Origin: Citrobacter sp. Res13-Sevr-PEB04-36
Lineage (GTDB): Bacteria; Pseudomonadota; Gammaproteobacteria; Enterobacterales; Enterobacteriaceae
DNA length: 64,000 nucleotides
Reading direction: 5' to 3'
NCBI RefSeq assembly: GCF_015672735.1
Contig: NZ_JADABY010000055.1
Span: forward strand, 1-64,000
Below, one piece after another: positions 40,218 through 48,940 of this stretch (within the stretch, counting starts at the first letter, position 1; the number at the start of each line of letters is the position of its first letter). Position numbers and translations under genes: made by a program. The notes below the pieces were generated by a model. That model had not been told where the DNA came from, searched no databases, and was given only the letters and a program-made list of their open reading frames with translations.

Positions 40218-40243
40218 TATACGTTTAGACGTCTAGATGTAAA
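40218..40243 (-). promoter_or_regulatory. Tandem Met boxes (MetJ operator) of metF
   Basis: A perfect consensus Met box AGACGTCT lies at 40227-40234. It is flanked on both sides by near-matches in an 8-bp register (ACGTTTAG... and TAGATGTA), the arrangement to which MetJ dimers bind cooperatively with S-adenosylmethionine. Position is about 60 bases upstream of metF. Confidence 0.88.
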
Positions 40244-40326
40244 AATGACGGAAAAGCACAGTAACGTCAACATAAAAATCATCGTTAAAGGTGAGGAATA
40301 CTCAGTGAAGATGAAAATAATTCACT

Positions 40327-41235
40327 TTAGCGTGCAGACAGAAGAGATTCCGATAGCACCGAGGGAAGCCATTGCAGGCGAGATTCTTGTTCAGGCGATA
40401 ATACCAACCCGGCAGTAATACACAATTCCGTGCCGTATAGAGGACGAAAAACCACGCCCTGCCGCTGGATAGCGGAAAATGACGCAGGAAACAGACTTAC
40501 ACCATCACCACGGGCAATACGTGCCAGCAAAACGTCATGTTCCAGTGGTTCTTCTATGCAGGCAGGTGAGTAACCTGCACGACGGAAAATAACCCGCGTG
40601 TAGTCGAAGAAGGCCGGGTTACGCTCACGCTTAAACCAGAATAGAGGGCGCTCGCTGAGCGTGGTTAGCGTCAGCGAATCTGCTTCTGCTTCCGACCAGT
40701 GAGCAGGTAAGGCAGCAATCAACGGTTCTTGCCAGACTAGCGGGATCACGGTGAGCCCGGATGTCTCCAGCGGCAACGCCACAATAGCCGCGTCCAGTTT
40801 TCCACGTCGCACCTGGCGCACCAACTCCGGCGAGCCGTGACGCACAATATTCAACACCTCAACGCACGTCACAAGCCGGCTTTCCAGCGAGGAAAAAACA
40901 CCTTGCTCAAATGCAGTGGTCAGCCCAATGCGCAGCGACTGTGTGCCAGTTTGCGCAAGCGTACTCAACGCGGCATAGGTTTTATCCTGCAGCGCCAGCA
41001 GCGGGCGGATAATCTCCAGCACGCGTAGCCCTTCATCCGTGAGCGTCAGTCCTTTGGTATGACGTACAAAAAGCGTCACCCCCAGCCGGTCTTCAAGCTG
41101 GCGAATATGGCGGCTGAGCGGTGGCTGCGACATAAACAAGCGCTGTGCCGCACGGCTCATATTGTTCTCTTGCGCCACCACCGCAAAGTAGCGCAGCAGG
41201 CGAATATCCAAAGAGTGAAGCGGCGAAGTTGTCAT
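40327..41235 (-). CDS. LysR-family transcriptional regulator, target unknown
   Basis: A 302-residue LysR-type regulator. The N-terminal HTH (about residues 9-68) has NNMSRAAQRLFMSQPPLSRHI, here slightly over the core, followed by LEDRLGVTLFVR. The effector domain contains LRIGLTTAFEQGVF and ARGDGVSLFPASF. It is divergent from the carboxymuconolactone-decarboxylase-family gene at 41324, with an 88-base gap. The usual LysR logic suggests it controls that gene and itself. The effector cannot be guessed. Not present at this place in E. coli K-12. Confidence 0.9.
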   Translation of the reverse strand: MTTSPLHSLDIRLLRYFAVVAQENNMSRAAQRLFMSQPPLSRHIRQLEDRLGVTLFVRHTKGLTLTDEGLRVLEIIRPLLALQDKTYAALSTLAQTGTQSLRIGLTTAFEQGVFSSLESRLVTCVEVLNIVRHGSPELVRQVRRGKLDAAIVALPLETSGLTVIPLVWQEPLIAALPAHWSEAEADSLTLTTLSERPLFWFKRERNPAFFDYTRVIFRRAGYSPACIEEPLEHDVLLARIARGDGVSLFPASFSAIQRQGVVFRPLYGTELCITAGLVLSPEQESRLQWLPSVLSESLLSAR

Positions 41236-41323
41236 ACCGAAAAGGTATCACGGAATCGGTATTATCCAAATCATTCTACGCCCCCTATGCTCTCGTCATA
41301 CCGTAATCAACGAGGGAATTATC

Positions 41324-41701
41324 ATGCATTCAGAACGCTTTATTACCGGTCAAAAAATGTTGCAACAGGTCGATGGTAAAGGGGGCGACGCCGTCATTGA
41401 GAGCCTGAAAGAGATTGCGCCAGACTTCGCCCGCTACCTGATCGAGTTTCCTTTTGGCGATATCTACTCGCGTCCAGGGCTGGATTTACGCAGTAGAGAA
41501 ATTGCCACCGTCGCCGCACTTACAGCACTGGGTAACGCCGCACCGCAGCTAAAGGTGCACATTGCCGCCGCGCTGCACGTGGGGTTAACACAAGAGGAGA
41601 TAATTGAAGTGATTACGCAGATGGCAGTATATGCAGGCTTTCCTGCTGCGCTGAACGGGCTGTTTGCGGCAAAAGAGGTGTTTTCCACCTGTCAGAATTA
41701 A
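41324..41701 (+). CDS. Carboxymuconolactone decarboxylase (CMD/AhpD-like) family protein
   Basis: A 125-residue all-helical CMD-domain protein. Recognisable parts are YLIEFPFGDIYSRPGLDLR, the helix SREIATVAALTALGN and HIAAALHVGLTQEEIIEVITQMAVYAGFP (read in pieces). Classical PcaC acts in protocatechuate degradation, but most short family members are of unknown function. The redox CXXC pair of AhpD is absent, so peroxidase-type activity is unlikely. It is divergent from a LysR-type gene, the common arrangement for small catabolic or redox genes. Function not assigned. Confidence 0.85.
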   Translation: MHSERFITGQKMLQQVDGKGGDAVIESLKEIAPDFARYLIEFPFGDIYSRPGLDLRSREIATVAALTALGNAAPQLKVHIAAALHVGLTQEEIIEVITQMAVYAGFPAALNGLFAAKEVFSTCQN

Positions 41702-41706
41702 GGCGA

Positions 41707-41733
41707 CAGGCCAGCAGATGCTCTGCTGGCCTG
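41707..41733. terminator. Hairpin between convergent CMD-family and 5'-nucleotidase genes
   Basis: Perfect 12-bp stem CAGGCCAGCAGA-TGC-TCTGCTGGCCTG between two convergent genes. There is no strong U-tract on either side, so termination is plausible but not certain. Confidence 0.6.
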
Positions 41734-41740
41734 AGTACAT

Positions 41741-43297
41741 TTATGGCTTCACATCTTCCACACGCATGCCTTTCAGTTGCTCATCCGTAAGCGTGTTCCC
41801 CGCTTTGAAATAGTCAACGACGGCATTAGAGACGTAGTAACCACCGGATGTATTACGCGCTTTACCTTCGGTAAATGCCGTAAAACCATCACCTCCATCC
41901 GCCAGGAAACTATTGGTGGCAATATGATAAACAGTGGCGTCCTCAATCGGTTTGCCGTTTAACGTTAATACGGTAACCCGCTGGCCGACCGGTTTACTGC
42001 TGTCATACTTCATCTCCAGTCCTTTGGATACCTGCAACACACCATTGCTTAAGCCCGCACCGTGCTCCATCAAACTACGCAGTTGCTTACCGCTGAGATC
42101 CATCGTTGCCAACTCATTCGGGAACGGGAAAGTACTAATGACCGCGCCCATGGTGATGGCACCCGCCGGGATTTCATTGCGGATGCCGCCTGAGTTAGTT
42201 AGCGCTAACTGGGTATCTTTACCTGCCGCCACCAGCAGCGCATCCGCCGCCAGATTCCCCAGCGAGGAGGATTCGCCATAAGCACGCGTCAACTCAACCG
42301 GTGTATTTGCGACCGTTTGCTGTACGACCTTATCGAGCTGTTTATTCCATCCATCAATGACCGCTTTCGTCTGCGGATCGGGCTGCCACTCATCAGCAAA
42401 AATAGTCTTCAGCTCAAAGTTTTTCACGGTAAATTGATGCGGTTTATTCTGATAATCCAGCACCAATTTACCCACATCAATACCGCCACTGTCGGTAGAG
42501 AGGATCAGGGTATTGCCCACCTTAATCGGCTCCGGCGTCCCAACATGCGCATGTCCGGTAATAAGAATATCTAACCCTTTCACCTGACCTGCAGTCTGAA
42601 TATCTTTATCCAGCGCGCGCCGTACATCAGTGCTCCCCTGGCTGGACTGACGCGCAGGCGTACCTTCGTGGATCAGTGCTACGGTCAGATCAACCTTTCC
42701 TTTCAGCTCATCAATATAGCGTTGCAGCCACTTCACTTCATTCCGCGCTTCAATACCTACACGCGTCGACGCGGAAACCGTGTCATCAAAGGCAAACACG
42801 CCGTGCAGACCAATAACGCCAATCTTCACACCATCTTTTTCAATAATGGTGTAAGGCTTATCCCAGAACATTTTGCGGCTGTTCTGGTAAAAGATATTGC
42901 CCTGCACAATCGGGAACTTCGCCTGACTCAACTGCAATAGCGTATTGTCCCAGCCATGATCGAACTCATGGTTGCCCATAGTGACAGCATCGAAATTCAT
43001 GGTGTTCATGATATCGATAATCGCCTTCCCCTTGGTCAGGCTGCTGATATATGGCCCGGTAAAATAGTCGCCAGCATCAAAAAACCAGGTGGCGCTATTT
43101 TTCGCTTTCTCCTGTTTTACCATCGTCGTGATATTGGCCCAACCGCCAATATCGCGTGCGCCATTGGCTATCCACGGCACTTTATACGGTTCGACATGGG
43201 CATGGAGATCGTTGGTATAGATAATCGTGACATCTTTGGCACTCGCCCAGAGCGGCAAAGAGACCAGAACACCGACAGCAAGCATTTTTAACTTCAT
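41741..43297 (-). CDS. Periplasmic 5'-nucleotidase / UDP-sugar hydrolase-like metallophosphatase
   Basis: A 518-residue exported enzyme with a signal peptide of about 22 residues ending in WASA. The metallophosphatase domain has [33 protein letters not shown] and [12 protein letters not shown], the dinuclear-metal motifs of the UshA/CpdB family. The C-terminal 5'-nucleotidase domain has [15 protein letters not shown] took the ATG at 43295-43297, preceded by AAGGG; a TTG two codons earlier is in frame. It resembles a bifunctional 5'-nucleotidase/UDP-sugar hydrolase but is not the core ushA. Likely role is scavenging phosphate or nucleosides in the periplasm. Confidence 0.9.
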   Translation of the reverse strand: MKLKMLAVGVLVSLPLWASAKDVTIIYTNDLHAHVEPYKVPWIANGARDIGGWANITTMVKQEKAKNSATWFFDAGDYFTGPYISSLTKGKAIIDIMNTMNFDAVTMGNHEFDHGWDNTLLQLSQAKFPIVQGNIFYQNSRKMFWDKPYTIIEKDGVKIGVIGLHGVFAFDDTVSASTRVGIEARNEVKWLQRYIDELKGKVDLTVALIHEGTPARQSSQGSTDVRRALDKDIQTAGQVKGLDILITGHAHVGTPEPIKVGNTLILSTDSGGIDVGKLVLDYQNKPHQFTVKNFELKTIFADEWQPDPQTKAVIDGWNKQLDKVVQQTVANTPVELTRAYGESSSLGNLAADALLVAAGKDTQLALTNSGGIRNEIPAGAITMGAVISTFPFPNELATMDLSGKQLRSLMEHGAGLSNGVLQVSKGLEMKYDSSKPVGQRVTVLTLNGKPIEDATVYHIATNSFLADGGDGFTAFTEGKARNTSGGYYVSNAVVDYFKAGNTLTDEQLKGMRVEDVKP

Positions 43298-43430
43298 AAT
43301 CAATCCCTTTCAGTCATATAAAGAATCGCTACGTTACTTTCTGAAAGGTTTTTTTATGTGAGAAAACTCACATCCATCGGTGATAGTTGCGAGCCAGAAT
43401 CAACGACCATTAATAATCGTTGGTAACAGG

Positions 43431-44597
43431 ATGACGTCACTGTTCACTATCAATTGCTGCAAGTCCTTTGGCTGCCAAAATCTGGGGCTGGCGAGCTCAG
43501 CAGATTACAGCTGGCCAGAGTATCGACTGGGTTATGCCGCACTGCATTGCCGGGCATGCGGCAGCCTTCCACCGCTGTTTGATGAGGAACAGTTCCGTTG
43601 CTGGTTGTCGGCATATTTAGCGGATTTTGCAGCCAATCGTGGTCAGTTTTGCCCATGTTGCTACCAGCGAGAAATCATCCGCTATGGGTATAATCCCCAG
43701 GGCAGCCATCGAGTTCAGTGCCGAAACTGCAAAAAGGTCTGGACACCAAAACAGCAGCCGCCCACCGACATCGTTCCGCCAGAACAAATAGCAACGATCC
43801 CCCTGCTCGTCCCTTTTCAGGGTGTTAGCGCAGATCAGCAGCTCTATGTATTACTCAGTTTTGACGCTATTCGCGGCAATATTCTGCATATTTCCAGCAA
43901 CTTCACACCACACATTGTCGGCGTTTCATTGCTTTACCGCTGGCGTGGCAGCGCGGAGCCAAAAGTCATTCATGACGATATTGTTGAGCGAGTGAGTCAG
44001 CGAGAAACCCTGTTTTTACGCCGTAGCCAGTTTGACGAAACTCAGTACGGCAGCGCGATGCTCAAACGGAACGCCAGTGGCGCTATTTTGCGCCCAGTAA
44101 TTTCCGCACACGGGCATTTCCGCCTACTGAGCCATCTGTGGCCAGAGGTAAAAACCCATATTATTGCCCACGAATGCTTCCTGCGCGGCGCAGCGATTAC
44201 CGCATGGGCGGAACAGTTTCGCCATCACCGCGCTTCGCTGTGGTTTATTGATGAAGAAATGAATCACGATAAGCGCACGCTGTCCTGGCAATTGCTGGGC
44301 AAAACATATCAGGGATGGTGGCAAAACCAGTGGCAAATTTGGCAACGAGGCGATACGCGTAAAATGGTGTGTTTGTTAACGCAAGGGCGGGTTGAAGAAG
44401 GCGCGTCTATAACTCTGGCAGCATGCCATCATTTTCTCGCCTGGTTGCGGCAACAGACGGAATTTCAGCAAAGCACCCGTTACTCTGCCCATTCGGTGTT
44501 TCAGACGATAAGGACGCTGGTAGATCAATACAACGCCCTGATCACCCAGCGCGATTTGCCCGGTGGCGCTGCCGCTTATCGGGCCTACGGTTCATGA
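43431..44597 (+). CDS. Zinc-ribbon protein resembling IS1 InsA N-terminus, function unknown
   Basis: A 388-residue cytoplasmic protein with many cysteine pairs: CCKSFGC, LHCRACG and FCPCCYQ, then HRVQCRNCKKVWTP. The last two together look like the zinc ribbon of IS1 InsA-type transposition proteins (CxxC, GxxRxxCxxCxxxW). No DDE catalytic domain or terminal inverted repeats were seen, so this is not a recognisable mobile element. The C-terminal two-thirds (about 120-388) is unfamiliar. Start is uncertain: the frame opens at a GTG at 43380, and I prefer the ATG at 43431. The last 14 or so residues (RDLPGGAAAYRAYGS) are encoded by a REP element. Confidence 0.7.
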   Translation: MTSLFTINCCKSFGCQNLGLASSADYSWPEYRLGYAALHCRACGSLPPLFDEEQFRCWLSAYLADFAANRGQFCPCCYQREIIRYGYNPQGSHRVQCRNCKKVWTPKQQPPTDIVPPEQIATIPLLVPFQGVSADQQLYVLLSFDAIRGNILHISSNFTPHIVGVSLLYRWRGSAEPKVIHDDIVERVSQRETLFLRRSQFDETQYGSAMLKRNASGAILRPVISAHGHFRLLSHLWPEVKTHIIAHECFLRGAAITAWAEQFRHHRASLWFIDEEMNHDKRTLSWQLLGKTYQGWWQNQWQIWQRGDTRKMVCLLTQGRVEEGASITLAACHHFLAWLRQQTEFQQSTRYSAHSVFQTIRTLVDQYNALITQRDLPGGAAAYRAYGS

Positions 44598-44634
44598 AAT
44601 ATGTAGGCCGGATAAGCGTAAGCGCCATCCGGCA
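44557..44634. repeat. REP/BIME overlapping the end of the zinc-ribbon gene
   Basis: Two opposed REP units, GCCCGGTGGCGCTGCC to ATCGGGCCTAC (44557-44588) and GTAGGCCGGATAAGCG to GCCATCCGGC (44603-44634). The first lies within the coding sequence of the preceding gene. The BIME separates it from the convergent metL gene. Confidence 0.9.
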
Positions 44635-44641
44635 ACGCAAA

Positions 44642-47074
44642 CTACAGCAGCTGCGCCAAACGGTTGATGTCTGACTGAATAGCTCCGGCGGTGACGTCAC
44701 GACCTGCGCCCGGTCCACGGATAACCAGCGGGTTATCGCGATACCAGCGGCTTTCTATAGCGAACACGTTATCGCACGGCAGCAGCGCCGCCAGCGGATG
44801 TTCAGGACGGACCGCTTCCACCCCCACACGCGCTTTGCCGTTGGCATCGAAACGCGCTACGTAGCGCAGTACCAGCCCCATTTCACGGGCGGCCTCCAGG
44901 CGCTGAACCATCTGCTCATTCAGCTCATCGCCATTTTCAAAGAAATGGTCAATAGAGCCTTCTTCACAGTGCGCAGGCACCAGTGACTCCACGCGAACCT
45001 GGTCCGGTTCGATGTCGTACCCCGCTTCACGCGCCAGGATCACCAGCTTGCGCATCACATCTTTACCAGAAAGGTCAACGCGCGGGTCAGGTTCAGTCAG
45101 CCCCTGCTGCCACGCCTGATCCACCAGATCAGTGAACGGGACTGAACCGTCAAATTGCAGGAACAGCCACGACAGCGTGCCGGAGAAGATCCCGCTGATC
45201 GACAAAATGGTGTCTCCGCTGTCAATCAGATCCCGAACGGTATGATTGATTGGCAATCCGGCACCGACAGTGGCGTTATACAGCCAGTGACGACCAGTTT
45301 TCTCGAAGGCGTCGTGGATTTGGCGATACTTATTACTGGTGCTTGCACCCGCCAGTTTATTGGCGCTGATCACGTGAAAACCGTGGCTGGCGAAATCCAG
45401 ATACTGATCCGCCAGTTGTTCGCTGGCGGTGACATCCAGCACGACTAAATCGTCATACGGATGGGCACGCATCCATAAAAACAGGGACTCTTCATCCTGT
45501 TCCACCGCTTCATCATCAAAAAATGCCAACGCGCGGCTGGCATCCAGCCCTTCGTAGTTCAGCAGGCTACGGCGGCTGTCCACCACGCCTGCCAGTACAA
45601 ATTCAAAACCGGTACGCGCAGACAGCGTGCTTTGCTCACGAGCAAACAGCTCCAGCCAACGCGAACCAATATTCCCTTTACCAAACAGCACCAGACCGAT
45701 GCGTTTTTCAGCGCGGAAAATTGACTGGTGCAGACCCTGGATCAAGCTTTCGGTCGGACCCGTACGCAGCACGGCGACCAGGCTAATGCCCTCTTCCGAC
45801 TGCCAGGTAAACTCAACCGGCTGGCCCTTCAATTGTTGCCAGAAACGGTGGCAGTGCAGCGGATTACGCGTCACGCCAGCGCCCACCATCGCCACCAGCG
45901 CCAGGCCCTGACGCAAACGCAGCTCACCCGGCAGGCCTGCTTCATCAAGAATTTTCAGCGCGCCGTCCGCGACTTCGGAGGTATAGCAAAATTGCAGTAG
46001 TTGGCGGTCAGGATGTACGCCCACCGCCAGTGGACGCACCTGCGCACGTTTTAAAATCTGGTCGATATCTTTGTAAGCCAGCTTAAAGTCCTGGCCGGAG
46101 GGAACCAGGAACTCAATCAGGCAGACGTCGTCATGGCTGGTGACAATGCGCGCTCCAGTACCGGAAGCCAGCACGCGTTCAATGCGCGTTGATCCTTGCT
46201 CCGGCGTGTAGCTACAACGCAACTGGAGATCAATATCGCTGCCGGAAACCGGCTGTAAGGTGCGAGCATGGAGAACCGGAGCCGCCAGACGCGCCAGCTC
46301 GCTGGCTTCATCAAGGCGTAGCAGCGGCAGCAGACAGGCATCTTTCACTTTACGCGGGTCAGCGCTATATACCCCGGCAACGTCGCTCCAGATGGTCACG
46401 CGGGAAACGCCTGCCAGTGCGCCAACCTGGGTCGCGGAGTAGTCAGAGCCGTTACGCCCCAACAGCACCGTTTCGCCCGCATTGCTGCGGCTGATGAATC
46501 CGGTCACCACCAGGCGTTTACCCGGATGCTGTGCTAGCAGCTGTTGCAGTAAAGGGTACGAAAGGCCTTCGTCCACCTGTGGTTGAGCACCGCGCTCCGC
46601 ACGCAAAAACTCACGCGCATCCAGCCAGGAGGATTCCAGCCCCTGCTGGTTAAGTACGGCTGACATCAGACGCGCAGACCACACTTCACCATGCCCCACC
46701 ACTTCGGCATAGACCGCATCGTTGACGCCGCTGTCGAGTAAACCGGCCAGGCGCTCCAGATCGTTAATGAACGCACCTACCAGCCCATCGGCCACCTCAG
46801 GCGGCAGCAAGCCACTAATAAGCTCGCTCTGATAGCGGCGTAACGTCTGCTGAACCTGATGCGCAGAAAGGCGATCGGTCTGGCTTAATTTCAGCCAGCT
46901 AATCAACTGGTTAGTGGTACTGCCTGCCGCGGAAACGACCATCATATCGTCAGGATGCGAGTACTCCGCCATAATGCCTGCGACACGCAAATAACATTTC
47001 ACGTCAGCCAGACTGCTACCACCAAATTTGTGCAGTTGACGACCCTTCGCCCCTGCCTGCGCAATCACACTCAT
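44642..47074 (-). CDS. metL: Bifunctional aspartokinase II / homoserine dehydrogenase II MetL
   Basis: An 810-residue fusion, the same length as E. coli MetL. The aspartokinase domain (about 1-300) starts with LHKFGGSSLADVKCY and has LLGRNGSDYSAT near 208. An ACT-like central region follows, then the homoserine dehydrogenase domain (about 460-810) with LFGKGNIGSRWLELF and SANKLAGASTSNKY. The enzyme feeds aspartate into methionine synthesis and is controlled by repression through MetJ rather than feedback. Only two bases separate it from metB, so they form the metBL operon. Confidence 0.97.
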   Translation of the reverse strand: MSVIAQAGAKGRQLHKFGGSSLADVKCYLRVAGIMAEYSHPDDMMVVSAAGSTTNQLISWLKLSQTDRLSAHQVQQTLRRYQSELISGLLPPEVADGLVGAFINDLERLAGLLDSGVNDAVYAEVVGHGEVWSARLMSAVLNQQGLESSWLDAREFLRAERGAQPQVDEGLSYPLLQQLLAQHPGKRLVVTGFISRSNAGETVLLGRNGSDYSATQVGALAGVSRVTIWSDVAGVYSADPRKVKDACLLPLLRLDEASELARLAAPVLHARTLQPVSGSDIDLQLRCSYTPEQGSTRIERVLASGTGARIVTSHDDVCLIEFLVPSGQDFKLAYKDIDQILKRAQVRPLAVGVHPDRQLLQFCYTSEVADGALKILDEAGLPGELRLRQGLALVAMVGAGVTRNPLHCHRFWQQLKGQPVEFTWQSEEGISLVAVLRTGPTESLIQGLHQSIFRAEKRIGLVLFGKGNIGSRWLELFAREQSTLSARTGFEFVLAGVVDSRRSLLNYEGLDASRALAFFDDEAVEQDEESLFLWMRAHPYDDLVVLDVTASEQLADQYLDFASHGFHVISANKLAGASTSNKYRQIHDAFEKTGRHWLYNATVGAGLPINHTVRDLIDSGDTILSISGIFSGTLSWLFLQFDGSVPFTDLVDQAWQQGLTEPDPRVDLSGKDVMRKLVILAREAGYDIEPDQVRVESLVPAHCEEGSIDHFFENGDELNEQMVQRLEAAREMGLVLRYVARFDANGKARVGVEAVRPEHPLAALLPCDNVFAIESRWYRDNPLVIRGPGAGRDVTAGAIQSDINRLAQLL

Positions 47075-47076
47075 GT

Positions 47077-48237
47077 TTACCCCTTGTTTGCAGCCCGGAA
47101 GCCATTTTCCAGGTCGGCAATTAAATCTTCGCCATCTTCAATACCGGTGGAGATCCGCAGCAGCGTCTCAGAAATGCCGGCAGCAGCACGCGCTTCTGGC
47201 GCCATCCCCGCGTGTGTCATAGTCGCAGCGTGGGAGATCAAACTTTCAACGCCCCCCAGTGATTCTGCCAGCGTAAACAATGATAACCCGCCAAGGAAGT
47301 CACGCAGCGTTTGCTCATCACCATCCAGTTCAAAACTCAACATCGCGCCAAAGCCTTTTTGCTGGCGCGCGGCAATCTCATGCCCCTGATTATCCGGCAA
47401 TGACGGGTGATACAATTTTTTCACCAGCGGCTGGGTTTGCAAAAAGTCGACAATCACCTGGGCATTGCGTTGCGCCACCTCCATACGGGGTGACAGCGTA
47501 CGCAGGCCACGCAATAGCAGATAGCTATCAAATGCACCGCCAGTGACGCCAATATTATTCGCCCACCATGCCAGCTCAGTGACCGTTTCTGGATCTTTTG
47601 CAATCACCACGCCAGCCACAACGTCTGAGTGACCATTTAAATATTTCGTGCATGAATGCAACACCAGATCGGCGCCCAATGCCAGTGGATTTTGCAGTGC
47701 CGGGCTTAAAAAAGTGTTGTCGACGACGCTTACTGCGCCAGCCTCACGCGTCAGCTGGCAGATTTTCGCAATATCGACCACGCGTAACAGCGGATTACTT
47801 GGGCTTTCTATCAGCACCAACTTCGGTTTCTCTGCCAACGCGGCTTTCAACGCCGCTTCATTGCCCTGATCAACAAACAGCACGCGATAACACCCACGCT
47901 TCGCCAGGCTGTCAAACAGACGATAGCTACCACCGTAACAGTCGTGTGGCGCCACCAGCAGGTCACCCGGCTTCAGGAATACCGTAGTCACCAGATGAAT
48001 TGCCGACATACCGGTACTGGTCAGCACCGCGCCCGCACCGCCTTCCAGCTCCGCCAGCGCGCGCTGGACAACATCACGCGTCGGGTTACCGCGACGTGAA
48101 TAGTCATGGGCGCGAGGCTCATTGAAACCGGTAAAATTATAGGTGCTGGAAAGATGAATTGGCGGGACAACGCAACCGTACTGCTCGTCGTCATTTAATC
48201 CGCTACGCACTGCGATGGTGGCCTGTTTACGCGTCAT
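47077..48237 (-). CDS. metB: Cystathionine gamma-synthase MetB
   Basis: PLP enzyme that condenses O-succinylhomoserine with cysteine to give cystathionine. Length 386 residues, as in E. coli. The PLP-binding Lys is in LHSCTKYLNGHSDV (about residue 198); YSRRGNPTRD and the Tyr in HDCYGGSYRLF are conserved active-site motifs. Divergent from metJ across a MetJ-operator region, it starts the metBL operon. Confidence 0.97.
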   Translation of the reverse strand: MTRKQATIAVRSGLNDDEQYGCVVPPIHLSSTYNFTGFNEPRAHDYSRRGNPTRDVVQRALAELEGGAGAVLTSTGMSAIHLVTTVFLKPGDLLVAPHDCYGGSYRLFDSLAKRGCYRVLFVDQGNEAALKAALAEKPKLVLIESPSNPLLRVVDIAKICQLTREAGAVSVVDNTFLSPALQNPLALGADLVLHSCTKYLNGHSDVVAGVVIAKDPETVTELAWWANNIGVTGGAFDSYLLLRGLRTLSPRMEVAQRNAQVIVDFLQTQPLVKKLYHPSLPDNQGHEIAARQQKGFGAMLSFELDGDEQTLRDFLGGLSLFTLAESLGGVESLISHAATMTHAGMAPEARAAAGISETLLRISTGIEDGEDLIADLENGFRAANKG

Positions 48238-48305
48238 ATTGAGGAGATCCTGGCTGAGCTGGTGAATAGTCAGACACCAGAGTAATCATTGTTACAATAG
48301 CCGTC

Positions 48306-48347
48306 AATACATCTGGACATCTAAACTTCTTTGCGTATAGATTGAGC
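48306..48347. promoter_or_regulatory. Met boxes in the metB-metJ divergent operator
   Basis: The segment contains tandem 8-bp Met-box-like units (ATACATCT, GGACATCT, AAACTTCT and GTATAGAT around 48308-48343), in the same order as the E. coli metJ-metBL intergenic region. SAM-bound MetJ is expected to repress both genes. The units are degenerate compared with the AGACGTCT consensus. Confidence 0.85.
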
Positions 48348-48502
48348 AAACTCGAAATAGCCGTTAAAATTATATGCATTAGCGTACATCTGCGTCGGCT
48401 AACTTCGTGTCAGGGCCGCGCCACTACGATAAACTACGCACAATTATGGTCCGGGCTCAGGTTCTGGCCTCAATTTTAATGACAAAGAGGATTAAGTATC
48501 TC

Positions 48503-48820
48503 ATGGCTGAATGGAGCGGCGAATATATCAGCCCATACGCTGAGCACGGTAAGAAGAGTGAGCAAGTCAAAAAAATTACGGTTTCCATTCCTCTGAAGGT
48601 GTTAAAGATCCTTACCGATGAACGCACGCGTCGTCAGGTGAACAACCTGCGCCACGCCACCAACAGCGAGCTGCTGTGTGAAGCGTTTCTACATGCCTTT
48701 ACCGGGCAACCGTTACCCAACGATGCCGATCTGCGCAAAGAGCGCAGTGATGAAATTCCGGAAGAGGCTAAGGTAATTATGCGTGAACTGGGGATCGACC
48801 CGGAAACGTGGGAATACTGA
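48503..48820 (+). CDS. metJ: Methionine repressor MetJ
   Basis: Ribbon-helix-helix repressor of methionine biosynthesis with S-adenosylmethionine as corepressor. The 105-residue product begins [16 protein letters not shown] at the ATG 48503; the frame extends upstream to 48407 through operator DNA and is not used. The DNA-contacting strand is [15 protein letters not shown] (about 22-36), and the SAM-binding region includes [18 protein letters not shown]. Divergent from metB; ends in a symmetrical terminator. Confidence 0.97.
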   Translation: MAEWSGEYISPYAEHGKKSEQVKKITVSIPLKVLKILTDERTRRQVNNLRHATNSELLCEAFLHAFTGQPLPNDADLRKERSDEIPEEAKVIMRELGIDPETWEY

Positions 48821-48852
48821 TAGCTAAAACGGTGGTTGACGTTTAGAAAGAT

Positions 48853-48884
48853 GAGAAAAGGCAGGATTACTCCCGCCTTTTCTC
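48853..48884. terminator. Terminator after metJ
   Basis: Perfect 10-bp stem GAGAAAAGGC / GCCTTTTCTC (48853-48862 and 48875-48884) around a 12-base loop. The T-rich right arm and A-rich left arm could act in both directions. Confidence 0.75.
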
Positions 48885-48940
48885 GCCCCATCCATGTTAA
48901 CGCATAGCACGCACTATCGAGCGTCATGCATTCACAATGC

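Noticed and set aside
40245-40418. Small plus-strand frame between metF and the LysR gene
   Set aside because: It overlaps the end of the LysR gene and the metF leader, has no convincing ribosome-binding site, and its product is not recognisable.
43380-44634. An insertion sequence carrying the zinc-ribbon gene
   Set aside because: No terminal inverted repeats, target-site duplication or DDE-type transposase could be seen; the flanks are a BIME and an ordinary promoter region.
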